From Neonectria sp. B-13 (taxonomy: Eukaryota; Ascomycota; Sordariomycetes; Hypocreales; Nectriaceae), in contig NOKP01000059.1 in NCBI GenBank assembly GCA_002682825.1, positions 52,761-116,760 of the forward strand: a stretch of DNA of 64,000 nucleotides, in the 5' to 3' direction. Below, in pieces: positions 23,780 through 34,797 of this stretch; within the stretch, counting starts at the first letter, position 1; the number at the start of each line of letters is the position of its first letter. Made by a program: the position numbers and the translations under genes. The notes beneath the pieces are model-generated. The model was given only the letters and a program-made list of their open reading frames with translations, was not told the DNA's origin and made no database searches.

Positions 23780-24281
23780 AGGCGTCGCGCCAGTAGGAGT
23801 GACGCCTCTTGCTGGACCTGGGTGGTGAAGGAGTCTCGCAACTCGGTGCCTTCAATCTGTGCCTAGCGCCAACCGTTTTCAAGGTCAATATGACCCAGCT
23901 GAGACAGTTAGTGCAGGGCTCTTCGACTGCGTCAGGATGTTGTATACCTAGGGTCCTGATGACATGATACGGATGCGGGAGGTTCGAGGGACCTCGAAGG
24001 CGTAGCAAATCTCAGAAGGCGACTTGTCAAGTGTCGGCCGAGGCGACGAGCCCTCACGCCTTCGCAAAGGGCGAAGAAAAGGAACAAAATGCTGGAGGGA
24101 TTGGCGATCCTCTAAAGTGGATGGGTCGACGGCAGTGATGTAGATTAGGACGATGAGAGTGGTGGAGAAGGGAGGAAAAAAGGGATGTGAACGAAAGTAG
24201 CCGTCCTGTAGGAGGCGGAGCGGAAGACCTGCTTTGCAAATTCACTGCATTGACCATGCCCCCCACCTGCTTTGTTCAACC
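23780..24281. other. No gene seen
   Basis: This lies between the sirtuin and the TRIM-like element. Only short ORFs are present. The 5-bp target duplication CAATG of the element ends it at 24282-24286. Confidence 0.4.
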
Positions 24282-24498
24282 CAATGTGTCACGTTATAAG
24301 GGGGGGTTACTGGTCCGCAAGAGACGTTCGTCTTTTTTGTGACAGTTATGAGCCCTTAGTTTCCGAGTGGCGTAAATTGCAGCCAACATAAGTGGCCACG
24401 ACCCAAGAGGCTCTATGTTCGAGACCAGCACAGGCTCAGCGTGCAGACGGTTTTGGGAGAAAATCGACCTAACTGAAAATTCGTTCAGTCTAGGATAC

Positions 24499-24887
24499 TG
24501 TTGGATAGCGTACGGTCCATTCGATCTAGGCCTTAGCGATCAATAGAGTGTAGAGCCCAAATCTGACGATTCAATTGATCTAGGATGCCTCCGGCCCCCT
24601 CTTTTCTCGAGAGGGGTTTTATGTCATCTTGTTGAATCCGTTACGGTTAAATTGATCAAATGGGTAGTGTTCAAAGCAGTGATGATGTTGTTGATTATTC
24701 CTTGTCCCGGTCATCCGGACCGGCCAGAAGAGGGGATATCAGGCTCCCTTCTGACTAAGGTCAGGATATCAGTCTATCAGAGGTTTCGTAATACAGGGTC
24801 ATTTTCCAACACATCTCACGCCCCCTCTGACTAAGGTCAGGATATCGATCTATCAGAGGTTTCGTAATACAGGGTCACAATCCAACA
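24499..24887 (+). mobile_element. Solo LTR, family A, old copy, interrupted
   Basis: It starts TGTTGGATAGCGTACGG and ends CACAATCCAACA, flanked by the 5-bp duplication GATAC (24494-24498 and 24888-24892). It sits inside the TRIM-like element. A younger family-A LTR (24630-24811) interrupts it, so its own length is about 202 bp. It has diverged strongly in its 5' half. Confidence 0.85.
24630..24811 (+). mobile_element. Solo LTR, family A, young copy, 182 bp
   Basis: It starts TGTTGAATCCGTTACGG and ends TTTTCCAACA, with 5-bp duplication CATCT (24625-24629, 24812-24816). It differs from the copy at 48444 at only about five of 182 positions. It is inserted inside an older LTR of the same family. 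Confidence 0.95.
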
Positions 24888-25089
24888 GATACGTAAGATG
24901 ATACTGGGACAGACCATTGTGCATTCCGTGTTCATAAAAGTACTGATACTTCCGCTCACGTAATGGGGGGTGTCACGTTATAAGGGGGGGTTGCTGGTCC
25001 CGCAAGGGACGTTCGTCTTTTTGTGACACAATGCCTGTGTATGGCCGTCTGGAGGTACATCGACCACCGCCAAATTTGCCAAGAAACAG

Positions 25090-27400
25090 AGGTCACTTTG
25101 GCAATGGCTCACCACCCCGATGCGGCGGCCCTGGCAGGTAGACTACATACAGTAGGTGGCTTCCTCTTGAAGGTTTCGGGTGAGGGGTAATGAAGGGCCA
25201 GTCAGCGTGTTCAGCGTAAACCTCGTGGTGCGTGATGTAGAAGAAGCCACAGACTCATCTCAGTCCCATGTAGGTTACGGGTCGGGATGGATTGCCCAAT
25301 CCTAACGAAACGCACCAAGCACAGCTGCCGAATCCGCTCCTGTCATACGTCGACAAGCTGTTGACCAGGCCACACATAAGCTCTAGGTCAGCGATACCAG
25401 CCAGTCTCTGATAAGATGCCACAGGCTCGCGAGCGGCCTATCGACTTGTCCAGCCCGACGAGAAGCGTCTCGACGAGGGTGAACGGCTGGGAGGATGTGT
25501 ACCCAGCTGGTATCAGGGTTTTCTATGTAGTCGAAGTGTAGAGCGATCTCCACGGTCTGATTGATTCCTTCTCTCCAGAAGGGCCATCTATCTATCTGCC
25601 TGAGGGTGATACGCTGTAGTCATTGCGAGTTTTGTGCAAAGAGGCTCTAAAGGGTCTTCACAGGCATAGGCGATGGGCTTATGATGGATGAAGTCGTCCG
25701 CCATGAGAACTTCCCACACCCATCAGCACATCATCCAGCGCGGCATAGTCAGGTCGAAGCGGTGGAGGGTGCAGCCAAGCGGCTTAAGGCGTCTGGGATG
25801 AAGTTCTTCTTGCCAGGCAGGTGGAAGACCTGTACTATAACTGGTGCTCGAGGTCTGGAGAGACGGCTTTCTCCACGATGGGCCTGGTCGCAGAGTGATC
25901 GGTCAGCACCACTGTAGGAAGGCATGAGGACCGTGGGGAGGCTCGCATTCTCTTCCCTGCATGGACGAGGCATGCGATGCAAGCTCGGCTGGTCTGGATC
26001 GATGTTCTGCCTATAGGTCCCCGAGTTCCATACGTAGTCCTCGCGAAGGTGATGGAGGGTAACTTCAAATGATGTTCAAGGGCCACACCGAACTGGAAAA
26101 GTAAAGAAGAAGGAAGAGGCGTCGATCGGCGGTGGTGTAGTGGGGCGTTCCTCAGAGGGCTTGGATGACATCTTCCTAACGAGGAAGCGGGTGGTTGTCG
26201 GGCATTGTGCTCTTGTTCAGAGCTCTCAAGTCGACGAGCACCACGGCCTTTGGCCTCTCCGTTGACGATACGCCAAACCACGAAGATAGGTGCTAAGAAG
26301 AGAGGAGGGGGAGGTCAGTCCTTTGACCCATTCAAGTCGGCCATGGCGATAGGGTTTCCGGTCCTTAAGACCATTGGGGTACAGCCTCTGTGCTAGCGCC
26401 CTTGGGCACGCCGTACGAGTCCTCTGTCTATCTAGAGCTTTGTGTAGCGTTCTACAAGCTTCTGACCAGCTCTTGCGAAGGTTGGGAGGGTCTGGTGTCG
26501 GGTCCGTTGGACGTGGATTTGGTAGGAAACCTTGGGAAGCCTCGGGATCAGCATCGTCGTTTGCCTTCGGCGTGCGCGATACGGTCTCTTTAGCCTTCGT
26601 CTTCTTCCCAAGCGAGGAAGACATCGGTCGACGATAATGTCTTTCGGCGCTGCTTCTAAGGGAGGTCAGTAACAGTGTAGAGTCCCGGAAGATGGCAGCA
26701 CTCAGCGATTCAGGAGGGAAGCGACGCGGGAGCGGTCCAGTGTAGTATGCAGAGCCCGTCACGGTCGAGGCGTCGGAGTGAGAGGTTTCGTCGTTGTCGT
26801 CAGCATCGGGGGTAAGCTACTCCGGTTCGCTCTCAATGACTTGGTACTTCTTCTCTTCGCCAGAGTCACGGTGACAGTGGCGATCGTCGTAGGCGCAGTA
26901 TCCGTGATCGTCGCTTCGTTCGGTCACTAGTGCAGTTGCGCTCACAAGTCACGACCGCAGTTGCAGTTACGATCGTACCCCCAGCCGCGGCCCTCGTACT
27001 AGTTGTCATCACGATGACCTCGTCGTTGCTGCACAAGGGTCGCGAGGTGGACCGGCGGATGGAGTGTGCGAGTTTGTTCTTCTTCTGCGGCGTCGGCAGA
27101 AGCCGGTGTGCTTCTCCTTGTCGATCCCAAGCTGCTTGGCATAGCTAGCCTTGCGTTGGACCCATTGCATAAGGATGATACCTCCGGCTGCCAGGCGTGC
27201 ATATGGCGTACTTGCCTAGGTGCAAGCCTCCGTGATCTCGGCGTCAGGGCGCCTGAAGCGACTCGTGAGCTTCTTGCAGGACTTCTGAATGGGGGCATCC
27301 AGGAGTCTGCTGCGTTAGTCTGTACTAAGCCCACCCAGAAGCCATCCTTGGGCTCCGCCTCCCAGCATAGAGACGTAGTAGTAGTTCGATGCAGAGGTCT
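25090..27400 (-). mobile_element. Ty3/gypsy retrotransposon relic (gag, RT, RNase H, integrase)
   Basis: Read on the minus strand. About 27400-27000 has a gag-like segment and a Cys/Arg-rich end. About 26280-26060 is reverse transcriptase (VVLVDLRALNKSTMPDN, then HPLPR-stop-EDVIQAL with nonsense codons). About 25980-25760 is RNase H with TDHSATRPIVEKA and the characteristic HLPGKKNFIPDALSRL. About 25620-25450 is integrase with NQTVEIALHF and SWVHILPA. Gene order is as in Ty3. Every block is in a different frame, and the protease and much of the RT palm are missing. No LTRs are visible. It is a dead copy, distinct in sequence from the gypsy fragment at 6.5 kb. Confidence 0.85.
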
Positions 27401-27615
27401 GGTGTGACTGGCTCACGCTCGCGGCGGTCTGATCAAAGCACTACTGCCCGTGGCTCACGAGGAATTCATCCGGCAGCTTCACTTGAAGCCGACAACTCAC
27501 TAGGACCCCAACCCGAAGGTCACGATGACCTCAACCTGATCGAAAAGGCGCGTGGAATACGGTGGGGCAGGGGAGGCATACGACAGAGGGATTTTTGGGC
27601 CTCACAGACTCTCGA

Positions 27616-27737
27616 GGTGCATTTGCCGGATTCCTACATATCTACCGCAGGACCCGTGCTTCATAAAAGACCGCGTCTCACGCCTCAGCTCAATCAAGTC
27701 ACCTACTAGACTAATGTATCCCTACTCAAGCGCACCA
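27616..27737 (+). repeat. Dispersed repeat R2, copy 2
   Basis: It matches 11381-11500 in the same orientation. Here it directly precedes the 20-bp minisatellite. Confidence 0.65.
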
Positions 27738-27745
27738 TATGTAAG

Positions 27746-27842
27746 GAACTAGCGGCTACTTGAAAGAACTAGCGGCTACTTGAAAGAACTAGCGGCTACT
27801 TGAAAGAACTAGCGGCTACTTGAAAGAATTAGCGGCTACTCA
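27746..27842. repeat. 20-bp minisatellite, about 5 units
   Basis: Head-to-tail units of gaactagcggctacttgaaa, the last one degenerate and truncated. There are no spacers. Confidence 0.95.
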
Positions 27843-27868
27843 AAGAACTCAAAGAACCAACGACTTTA

Positions 27869-28050
27869 AGCCACTTGCTCATCAGAGCAGAATCTCGTTG
27901 AGATGCTCACCAGAGCGAATTGCTCACCTGGGCATGTCTCGTCCGAGAGATGCTCACTAGAGCGAATTGCTCACCAGAGCAGAATCTCGTCTGAGTGCTC
28001 AACAGACCGACTTGCTCACCAAAGCGACTTGCTCACCAGGGCTTGTCTCG
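27869..28050. repeat. Degenerate minisatellite of about 16 bp units
   Basis: Many variants of ttgctcaccagagcga and atctcgt-type units, with a higher-order period of roughly 70 bp. It follows the 20-bp array after about 25 bp. Confidence 0.8.
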
Positions 28051-29907
28051 TATAATCAGTACAGAGTTCATGATTCACAATGATACAAGTTGAAAAGTTC
28101 AAGTTCAACAGGGTAGGAAGAAAGATTAGGTCTTTTCATTGAGGGTGGCAACGGACTGTACCGGCCCGGTGGCGGTCAGAGAATCCAGTGGAGACAAGCG
28201 CCCCCATAATCGAGCTTATGGAGCCGGAATAACAAAGAAAACAGAATAGTGGCTTAGTGGCCTGCTAGATTGCACTGCTATGTAGGCGGCTGCATCGTCG
28301 GGTGCGCCGGTCTATTGAAGTACTAAGTGGGTCGCCCATCAACAAGAACAAAGAGAGAAGACTGCTTTGGGACCATCATTCTACCACGTAGATGACGAGC
28401 CAGACGATCATAACGACGATGACAGCGATGATGACGGCAATAATGATAATTGTGACAACAAAATAGTGAGGATCCAACCGGTCCATCTCCCTCTAATCTC
28501 ATTCCCCGGTCTAACGGTCATCGAACGTGTGGTCATGGATATTGGCTCGATCTACTCCGCTTCCTGTGAGCAGTTGTCATTCGCCAACTTGAAGTTGATT
28601 GCTATTTCCTTTAGGGAGGCCGTAGTTATTACAAACATGATAGCGAAGGTCAACGAGAGTCCATCATGTTAGGACACCACCCGCCGACTAGAAGCGGGAA
28701 CGGCTATGGCCACGGGAGGCTACTCGCCGACTGAGGCAGCATTCCGACGACGGTTGAGCAAATGACTACGATCTTCCTGGACAAGACTGTGAATTTGCAC
28801 ATGTTCGTCAGCAGTCTTAATGGAGCTGGTCGCAAACAAGTCGATTGTGATGGAGATTACTCTGTTTTCGAATCCCTCTCTGTCCGTTGTTGGAATTAGG
28901 GACGCCCTCTGGAACACGAGCAGCGACAGACACGTCACTATATATATGCAGCCGAGCAACCTCGGGAGGATATGCTAAGACTGCAGGATGGTTCATGAGA
29001 TTGTGAAGGGGGTGGCCTATGTAGTGAAGGACGAAAACGGCTTATTAGATGATGGTCGAAGTCGTCACTGGTCAGAGGACTTCCATGAGCGGTAGCTGTG
29101 AATCTGGGCGGCGGAGAGATGATCACCAGCGAGTTGATATTGCTTAGCCCCGTTAAGCTATCTGAGTTAACTAAGATATGCGAGAAGATATACGCGTTCG
29201 TCCACACCATTTGGTGCAATCTGCCCGATCTACCCGACTGCAAGGCGATGTTTATGCATGGTGATGCGGACAATCGCAACTAGTGACTATGAACCACTTG
29301 ACTATATCGTGGACCGGGTCTTTACCCAACGTCTTCGTCCGCTTGTGGTCGACCATATGCAGGCTCAAGGTCGATATGGACAACATGACAAGCTTCTGAC
29401 TCTTGGGCTCGAGGGGATCGGTCGGATATGCCGGATTCGGGAACATGCCAGGAGCGGTCGATGTGTACCTCTAGCAAAAGGAGATCATAAAGCCGCTGCA
29501 CATCGCGATCTTAGTTATGAAGTGACTGACTTAATCACAAACTATGATAATTCAGGCAGTTTTTGATGAAGAACATGAAGAAAAAGCCACCCATCATCGA
29601 TGTATCAGCCATGATGATATGCACGATGGATACTGCAATGACCAAGAGAAGCAAGTAGGTGTAGAACTACGTGACCAAAATTTCATTTATGACCCATTGC
29701 TAGAAAGACCAGTGATCAGGTCTCTTACCCTACAAGACCTTGTTGTTAGATGTATCTCTTATCATTGAGACCATTTTTATGGCCACTATCTTGGTGTCGG
29801 TGAGAGTGGCATAGGGGGCACCGCTAGGGTTCTCTACAGCCACCGGCTAGTCTTAACACCTTTGAGAGAAATGCCACTTTATGACTCCATACGGCCAGAA
29901 ACTCCGT
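28050..29907. other. No supportable gene
   Basis: ORFs of about 60-113 codons occur on both strands (plus 28367-28672 and 29258-29566; minus 28938-29279). The 29258-29566 frame (LRPLVVDHMQAQGRYGQHDK) looks coding-like, but I cannot assign it. Confidence 0.35.
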
Positions 29908-29912
29908 GATCT

Positions 29913-29970
29913 TGTCACAAAAAGACGAACGTCCCTTGCGGGACCAACAAACCCCCCTTAAAACGTAACA
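29913..29970 (-). mobile_element. Solo LTR of the TRIM-like family, 58 bp
   Basis: Reverse-orientation copy of the TRIM-like LTR, with perfect 5-bp duplication GATCT on both sides (29908-29912, 29971-29975). It proves that the 58-bp unit is a mobile terminal repeat and recombines to solo form. Confidence 0.9.
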
Positions 29971-29975
29971 GATCT

Positions 29976-30470
29976 ATAATACAAGTCATCGACAATTCCA
30001 ATGTAGATCTTCATCATCACCAGCACATGTACCATGATTTATGACCGACTGGTTAAAGGACCAGGGCTATCTACACCGCTGTATGTGGTAAAGATGCTGG
30101 ATGTTAGCAAGCCAGCCGGGAATGATGGATCATCAACAATTGCCTGCAAAGCGTCTACAGTATACAGCTAGTATCAATGCCAATCCATCATCGTCTTTTA
30201 CATGAAAGAACTACTTGGCGGTGAAGCCCAGCCTGCGCATGATACATGATATCTCCGACCAATTCCCCCTATAGAACAAAGAGCAAAAAGGCGGCCGTTG
30301 GATTGCGCCCTGAGACGTGCTGGTGAGAGGACGGAACAAAGAGAAATGGCTAGCCGTCAATGGACAGCCACAAAGACAAAGAGATAGCGATGAGTACTCA
30401 CACATACACATCACCGCTGTCTGTATAAAATACACATATTCTCCTGGGTTGCTCAATCCTTAGTCAACAC
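29976..30470. other. Intergenic, no gene seen
   Basis: Upstream of the ORF at 30478. A short minus-strand ORF (30456-30211) has no recognisable domain. A TATAAAAT box-like sequence at about 30423-30430 lies some 50 bp before that start and could serve it. Confidence 0.35.
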
Positions 30471-30477
30471 CAACGCT

Positions 30478-30983
30478 ATGTTTCTATCCATCCACCTCCT
30501 TGTCGTCATTGTGGCTCTCGTCCTCTACCACCTCGCCTACTCATTGTACTACCCCCGCAAAAGGGAAACCTACTTCAAATTGCACACAATTGACCCCATA
30601 ACTCCCACATCACCACTCGGCAAGGTCTGCAAAGCCCATCGACTCCTCAACGACCTCTATACAGCAACGCCGGACCTCACGCCGACACTCTTCGAAGTGC
30701 TCAACCTTGACCGCACAGCCATCCGTTCTCCCTCGCCGGCCACAACGCGTACCCGCACTCCAAGAACTACGGCGAGGTACGCGATAGGACATTGGCAGCG
30801 TGGGAGGCGATTAGTGCCAAGGACAAAGGCTTGACGAGCGAGTGGAGGCATGCGGTTGCTATGGCTGCTGCCACTTTGTTGGATGATACAGCGTGGACGG
30901 TTTATTTGGAGGAGGTGCTTCCTAAGATTCAGAAGGGTGGTGAGGCAGGGTGGAGGGATGTTTGTGAACAGGAGATTGATTAG
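30478..30983 (+). CDS. Uncharacterised protein with N-terminal membrane anchor, one frameshift
   Basis: The start at 30478 gives FLSIHLLVVIVALVLYHLAY, a hydrophobic N-terminus of about 22 residues that is either a signal anchor or a signal peptide. It then reads a linker and FEVLNLDRTA. The frame must shift by one base at the CC of 30719-30720, after which it continues HPFSLAGHNAYPHSKNYGEV, EVRDRTLAAWEAISAKDKG, VAMAAATLLDDTAW and LEEVLPKIQKGGEAGW to a stop at 30983. The whole would be about 168 residues. The restored frame reads smoothly, so a missing C is the simplest explanation. Family not recognised. It lies on the same strand as, and about 500 bp before, the next membrane-anchored unknown, which also carries an N-terminal hydrophobic segment. 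Confidence 0.55.
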
Positions 30984-31500
30984 ATGGTGCTCAACTCTAG
31001 CTTCCTGAATGACATCATCGCAACCATCTTTAATCTATCTGTGTGCGCCTCAATGGCTGCCACAGCTCTAACGGGCCAACCAGCCTCCAAAGGAACAAGA
31101 ATGAACAACAAATAAATACCTGCCCCTCTCTCTCAGGGCAGCCACGCAGTTTTCCTTCCAGAAAACTCTTACAGTTCCGTCAAAGTCGCAGTGTCATCAA
31201 ATTCGCAATGCTATCAAACTCGCTCTGCCGTCAAACTCACAGTGCCCCCAAACTCACAATGTGGCCCTTCTAGAGCGCCTCTCTGTCTGCTCAAATATCG
31301 CCCCTCTATCCCCTCATCAACCTACTCGTCTTGACCGATGCTGTACTACTTCTCGCCACCCTTCTTGTACACGCCTTAGTCAAGAAAAGGCCCGTTACAG
31401 TCAACACCATGTCGATTCCAGGCTGTCCTCGTCCTCGCCCAAGCACACAGGAACAAGTCGACGCCCAGCTGTCGCATGACACTCATCCTTCAACTTCAGC

Positions 31501-33261
31501 ATGCTACGGTTCCTAGTCGGCTTACCGGGTTCCAACTCGCCGCAGCCCGTCGAGATGTGCTTCCACGAGTCGTTCCGGCCGAGACCCGGGGGTCCCTTGT
31601 CGCTCCATCTGAACGACACCTCGCTGAGCATGATACATCCCGCGCCAGCCTTGGTGGCGCCGTGGCCGTCGGGCGTTATTGCGGATTGCGGAAGGGTTGA
31701 TCATTTTGACGAGGCTCCCACTCCGCCTCCGCCTCCGCCTCCCGCTTCTAAGCGCAGAACAACATCAACTCAGACAGCATCCTCGTCGACAGTCATTGTC
31801 ATCGTCCTCTTGCTCCTTTCCATCCTAGCTTGGTCCTTGCACCGCGGTCGACCAGCCACCCAAACCCACGTCCTACAGCCGCACGAAGTAGTCGAGAACT
31901 TCACCACGCGCGCAAACTACATCCCCGTCTCCCTCCTCTTCACTGCCGACAAAGTCATCGACGCTCCTCCCGACTCACTGTCCCTATACCCGCCCAAAAT
32001 GGCAAGTCCCAGAAGCCCTATAGCAGAAATTATATCGCACCTTATGCGCTACACGGGCTAGGACATATTCAAAAAAAAAACTGGCCGATCGTAAGTGGGC
32101 TATTGCTCGCTCAGGGATAGTCAGGGCTACATGGCCGCCGACTATCATGACTGGGTTATAGGGAACTGGACGCATAGAGACGTGGAAGCCACTTTGTATA
32201 CTGCTGGCACCCACAAGGTGCATATCATAAGTCTCTGGCACGACGTCAGCTTCGACCATACAGCGCGATGGCTATATGCCACATTCCTTGGAGTCATGGG
32301 CTTACAGTACCAACTTCGCCTTACGCAGATCGAGTCACCTGGCGACGATGACATGTTCTTTCTCCCGCTCAACAGCAGCGAAAACGGTCAGGTATCAAGT
32401 GTAGGTATCACTGGCAAGTCCCCTAGTGCGCTAAGCCCTGCAGCACGCGGAGTCATCCAAGCATATCGTGACTTCATCGGCGGGCCTGGGATTCTATTCT
32501 TCTCGTGCTCCTTTTTCGACCGATGCAGGGAGCTCTATGATAATGATGCTGCTGCTATGACCTCGGCACCGCCCGGATACTCGCTGGTGCACCCTGCTTG
32601 CTGGGCGGTTGTAAACGATGGCGATGACTATGGCCACAGAGATGAGCGCCTGGCTTCGCTGTTAAAACACTTTAAAGACTGGGCTGAACAGGTCGGCCCA
32701 CGTAACACCTCTGTACTACCTGCCTACCCAGCGTTCTGGGTAGACGACGATACTGCCTGGCCAGACGACCCCCCGGCGCTGGGCATCTTGAAGCTCGCCA
32801 AAGAGCTCGTAGGCATGTTTGTTCTCGCCAATCTGGTGGTAGAGATGGAGAAGACTGCGGGCGCGTATGAGCCTCAGCCTGAGATAGACAAGGACGACGA
32901 CAATACATGGTCGTCGGTTTGGGCGAGGATGATGTATACCTTGGTAGGCCGCGGGGGGCAGAAAGAGGAGCTCTGGCCATCCACAGCGCAGCGTCTCGAC
33001 GAGGCTATCGACGTCTACCTTGCGCCGCAGATGCGCATCGTCCTCAATGTCGTACTAGACTTGAGTGACACATGCCACGATGTCCGCAACATGCTGGACA
33101 CGCTGAGCACGCCGCAAGGCTGGACGGCTGTAAGGATGCCGCATCCTGTGGACCAGGCCAGCATGCTAAGGCCGCATGGGCTATGGCTGAAGTACAACTG
33201 GCTCCAGATTACTAACGCAACAACTGGTGGTGGGGATAGGATACTAGGTGGTTGGCAATAG
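31501..33261 (+). CDS. Uncharacterised single-pass membrane protein, interrupted
   Basis: The first frame (31501-32061) has a Pro-rich stretch (APTPPPPPPPASKRR), one transmembrane segment (STVIVIVLLLLSILAWSLHR) and a luminal or cytosolic start VVENFTTRANYIPVSLLF. The second frame (32095-33261) continues with ISLWHDVSFDHTARWLYATF, ARGVIQAYRDFIGGPGILFF, DERLASLLKHFKDWAEQV and LDEAIDVYLAPQMRIVLNVV, and stops at 33261. The two parts are separated by a TAG and a 10-A run at 32070-32079. A 71-nt GTAAGT...TATAG intron (about 32090-32160) is possible but does not restore the frame alone. No known domain. The length of the second frame (388 codons) makes a real gene very likely. Confidence 0.55.
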
Positions 33262-33284
33262 TACTTGACTAGCCTTAGGAGGAG

Positions 33285-34165
33285 GAGGAGGAGGAGTGGC
33301 AGAAAGCGATATGGGGGCTGATCATGAGTGTAGGTGTTCATGTTATTCTAATAACGTATAGTCTAATTTTCGGATCCTGCGAGAGGGCAGGGTATGTTGA
33401 AAGCGAAGATATGGTGGTTGGTTTGCTGACGGATGTGAAATAGCAGCGCATGCGGCGAGAGCGAGGTTGCTCTGAAGCTGTAGAGACTTCTTCGCGGGCT
33501 GGTTCTAGAGAGCCGACGCCTCTTGACAATAGCCCCTTTGATACCATCAACGAGCCTTCTTCCCCCGAAGATGACTCCGAATATAATCACGAAGCCATCG
33601 CCATCGCCACTATGAAGTGTTTGAACATGTGAACAATAGGAAGAAAAACATGACTTGTGCTCTAGGTAAGTATATTGAGGCCCTTAAGAATATTTTAGGA
33701 CAGGTGAAGAGGGAAATAGTGCAACTTGACCAGCTAGGTAGTGATGATGCTTGGGACTTCCTGAGTGAGCGTGATGGTGACGTGAAGAGCATTGTCGACG
33801 GGCAAGTGGGCGGTCTGCCTTTTGTGCGAGACTGCCCCTGAGGAACTTCTTTTGTGGACGAGAAGCCAATGAGTTGGACGGAGGCTGATTCCTTTGTTGG
33901 CACCTAACTCATCATCTACATAATAATCTAAACGTCACATCTCGTATGGCCCTTGCGACGCCTTCTCGCGCTTCAACGCTTGCAACCGTCTGTGCTCCAA
34001 CCTGTACCACGTGTACCACTCCGTCTTAATGACAACACCCGTGTAATCAGGTGCAATCGGATGCATCTGCTTCCAGTGTCATTCATGCTGCTCCCGATAT
34101 TAGCGGTATCAGTTCTATGCAATACCATCCCCAAGCAAGTCTGTCTGCAAATCAAGGGGCCTGTG
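33285..34165. other. Small ORFs only
   Basis: Two plus-strand frames (33450-33632 and 33617-33841) overlap and look coding-like (NEPSSPEDDSEYNHEAIA; KYIEALKNILGQVKREIVQL), perhaps exons of one small gene. I cannot place a start or a family. A GGA/GAG trinucleotide run lies at 33279-33296. Confidence 0.3.
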
Positions 34166-34169
34166 ACTC

Positions 34170-34797
34170 TAGAGAATGAACCGAAGGCTACTGATGGCGT
34201 GCTGTCTTGCCATCGCCGGCTTCGGTCGTGATAATATCGCCAGAAGAGACGGCTGGGGACAGCGCCGTCTATGCTCGGCAAGATTGGCCAGAGTCGTGGC
34301 GTGCTGCCCCTGAAGAAACATCTTAGTTGCCCTCTTTGTAGCCTCTGTCGGAGCTAGAGGGAGCCTTGCCTTGTCCGCCATGTCCTTTTCCCAGGCCGGC
34401 ATACCCAAAATCCACCGCTTGAGGGCCCCATTCACCCAAGTCTTGAATTGGCCATTCTTATTCCAAGACGCCGGCTATGTCTCTTCTCCCTGAAAGCACC
34501 CCGAGACAAGCCCTGAGACTCTATCGAAATCGGGAATTCCTCCCACAAGGCTCCTATATACGTCGGGATCCATCGACGAAACGTGGTCGAGGTACTTACG
34601 GGTCTGGCGGGCTCGCATGCCTCGGTCGATGGAGACGGACGGCATAGTTGTTTGAGTGGGTACTGAGCGACGGCTTTGTTAGTTAGGAATGCTAGGGAGG
34701 GATGATTTAATAAATAAACTATCTTTTGGCTGGCGGGGATGACTTGGCGCTGGGGAAACTTGGATAGCTTTACAGTACGGCTGGAGGGACGGGGCAT
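34170..34797 (-). pseudogene. Uncharacterised basic protein, frame-shifted
   Basis: The start at 34797 gives MPRPSSRTVKLSKFPQRQV, then YLLNHPSLAFLTNKAVAQYP, FRRWIPTYIGALWEEFPISI, and a stop at 34432. An overlapping frame continues with WNKNGQFKTWVNGALKRW, MPAWEKDMADKARLPLA and EATKRATKMFLQG to 34169. The join needs an indel, and an in-frame TAG sits just before the WNKNGQ block. Strongly basic; no domain recognised. Confidence 0.4.

Larger units (their letters stand above)
24287..25028 (+). mobile_element. TRIM-like miniature LTR retroelement with 58-bp LTRs
   Basis: Two direct 58-bp repeats (24287-24344 and 24971-25028) begin TGTCACGTTATAAGG and end TTTTTGTGACA. They enclose 626 bp and are flanked by the perfect 5-bp duplication CAATG (24282-24286, 25029-25033). 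A G-run (polypurine-tract-like) lies directly before the 3' repeat. Once the 389-bp nested LTR and its 5-bp duplication are subtracted, the element was about 348 bp with about 232 bp of non-coding interior. Size, direct terminal repeats, TG...CA ends and 5-bp TSD fit a terminal-repeat retrotransposon in miniature, mobilised in trans. A solo copy of the LTR lies at 29913-29970. I see no classical primer-binding site beginning TGG immediately after the 5' LTR. Confidence 0.85.

Noticed and set aside
27746..28050. CRISPR-like array
   Set aside because: Units are contiguous with no unique spacers, and the genome is eukaryotic. Called minisatellites.
31710..31750. Trinucleotide CCG/CCT repeat as a microsatellite feature
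   Set aside because: It encodes the Pro run of the membrane protein in frame; ordinary coding low complexity.
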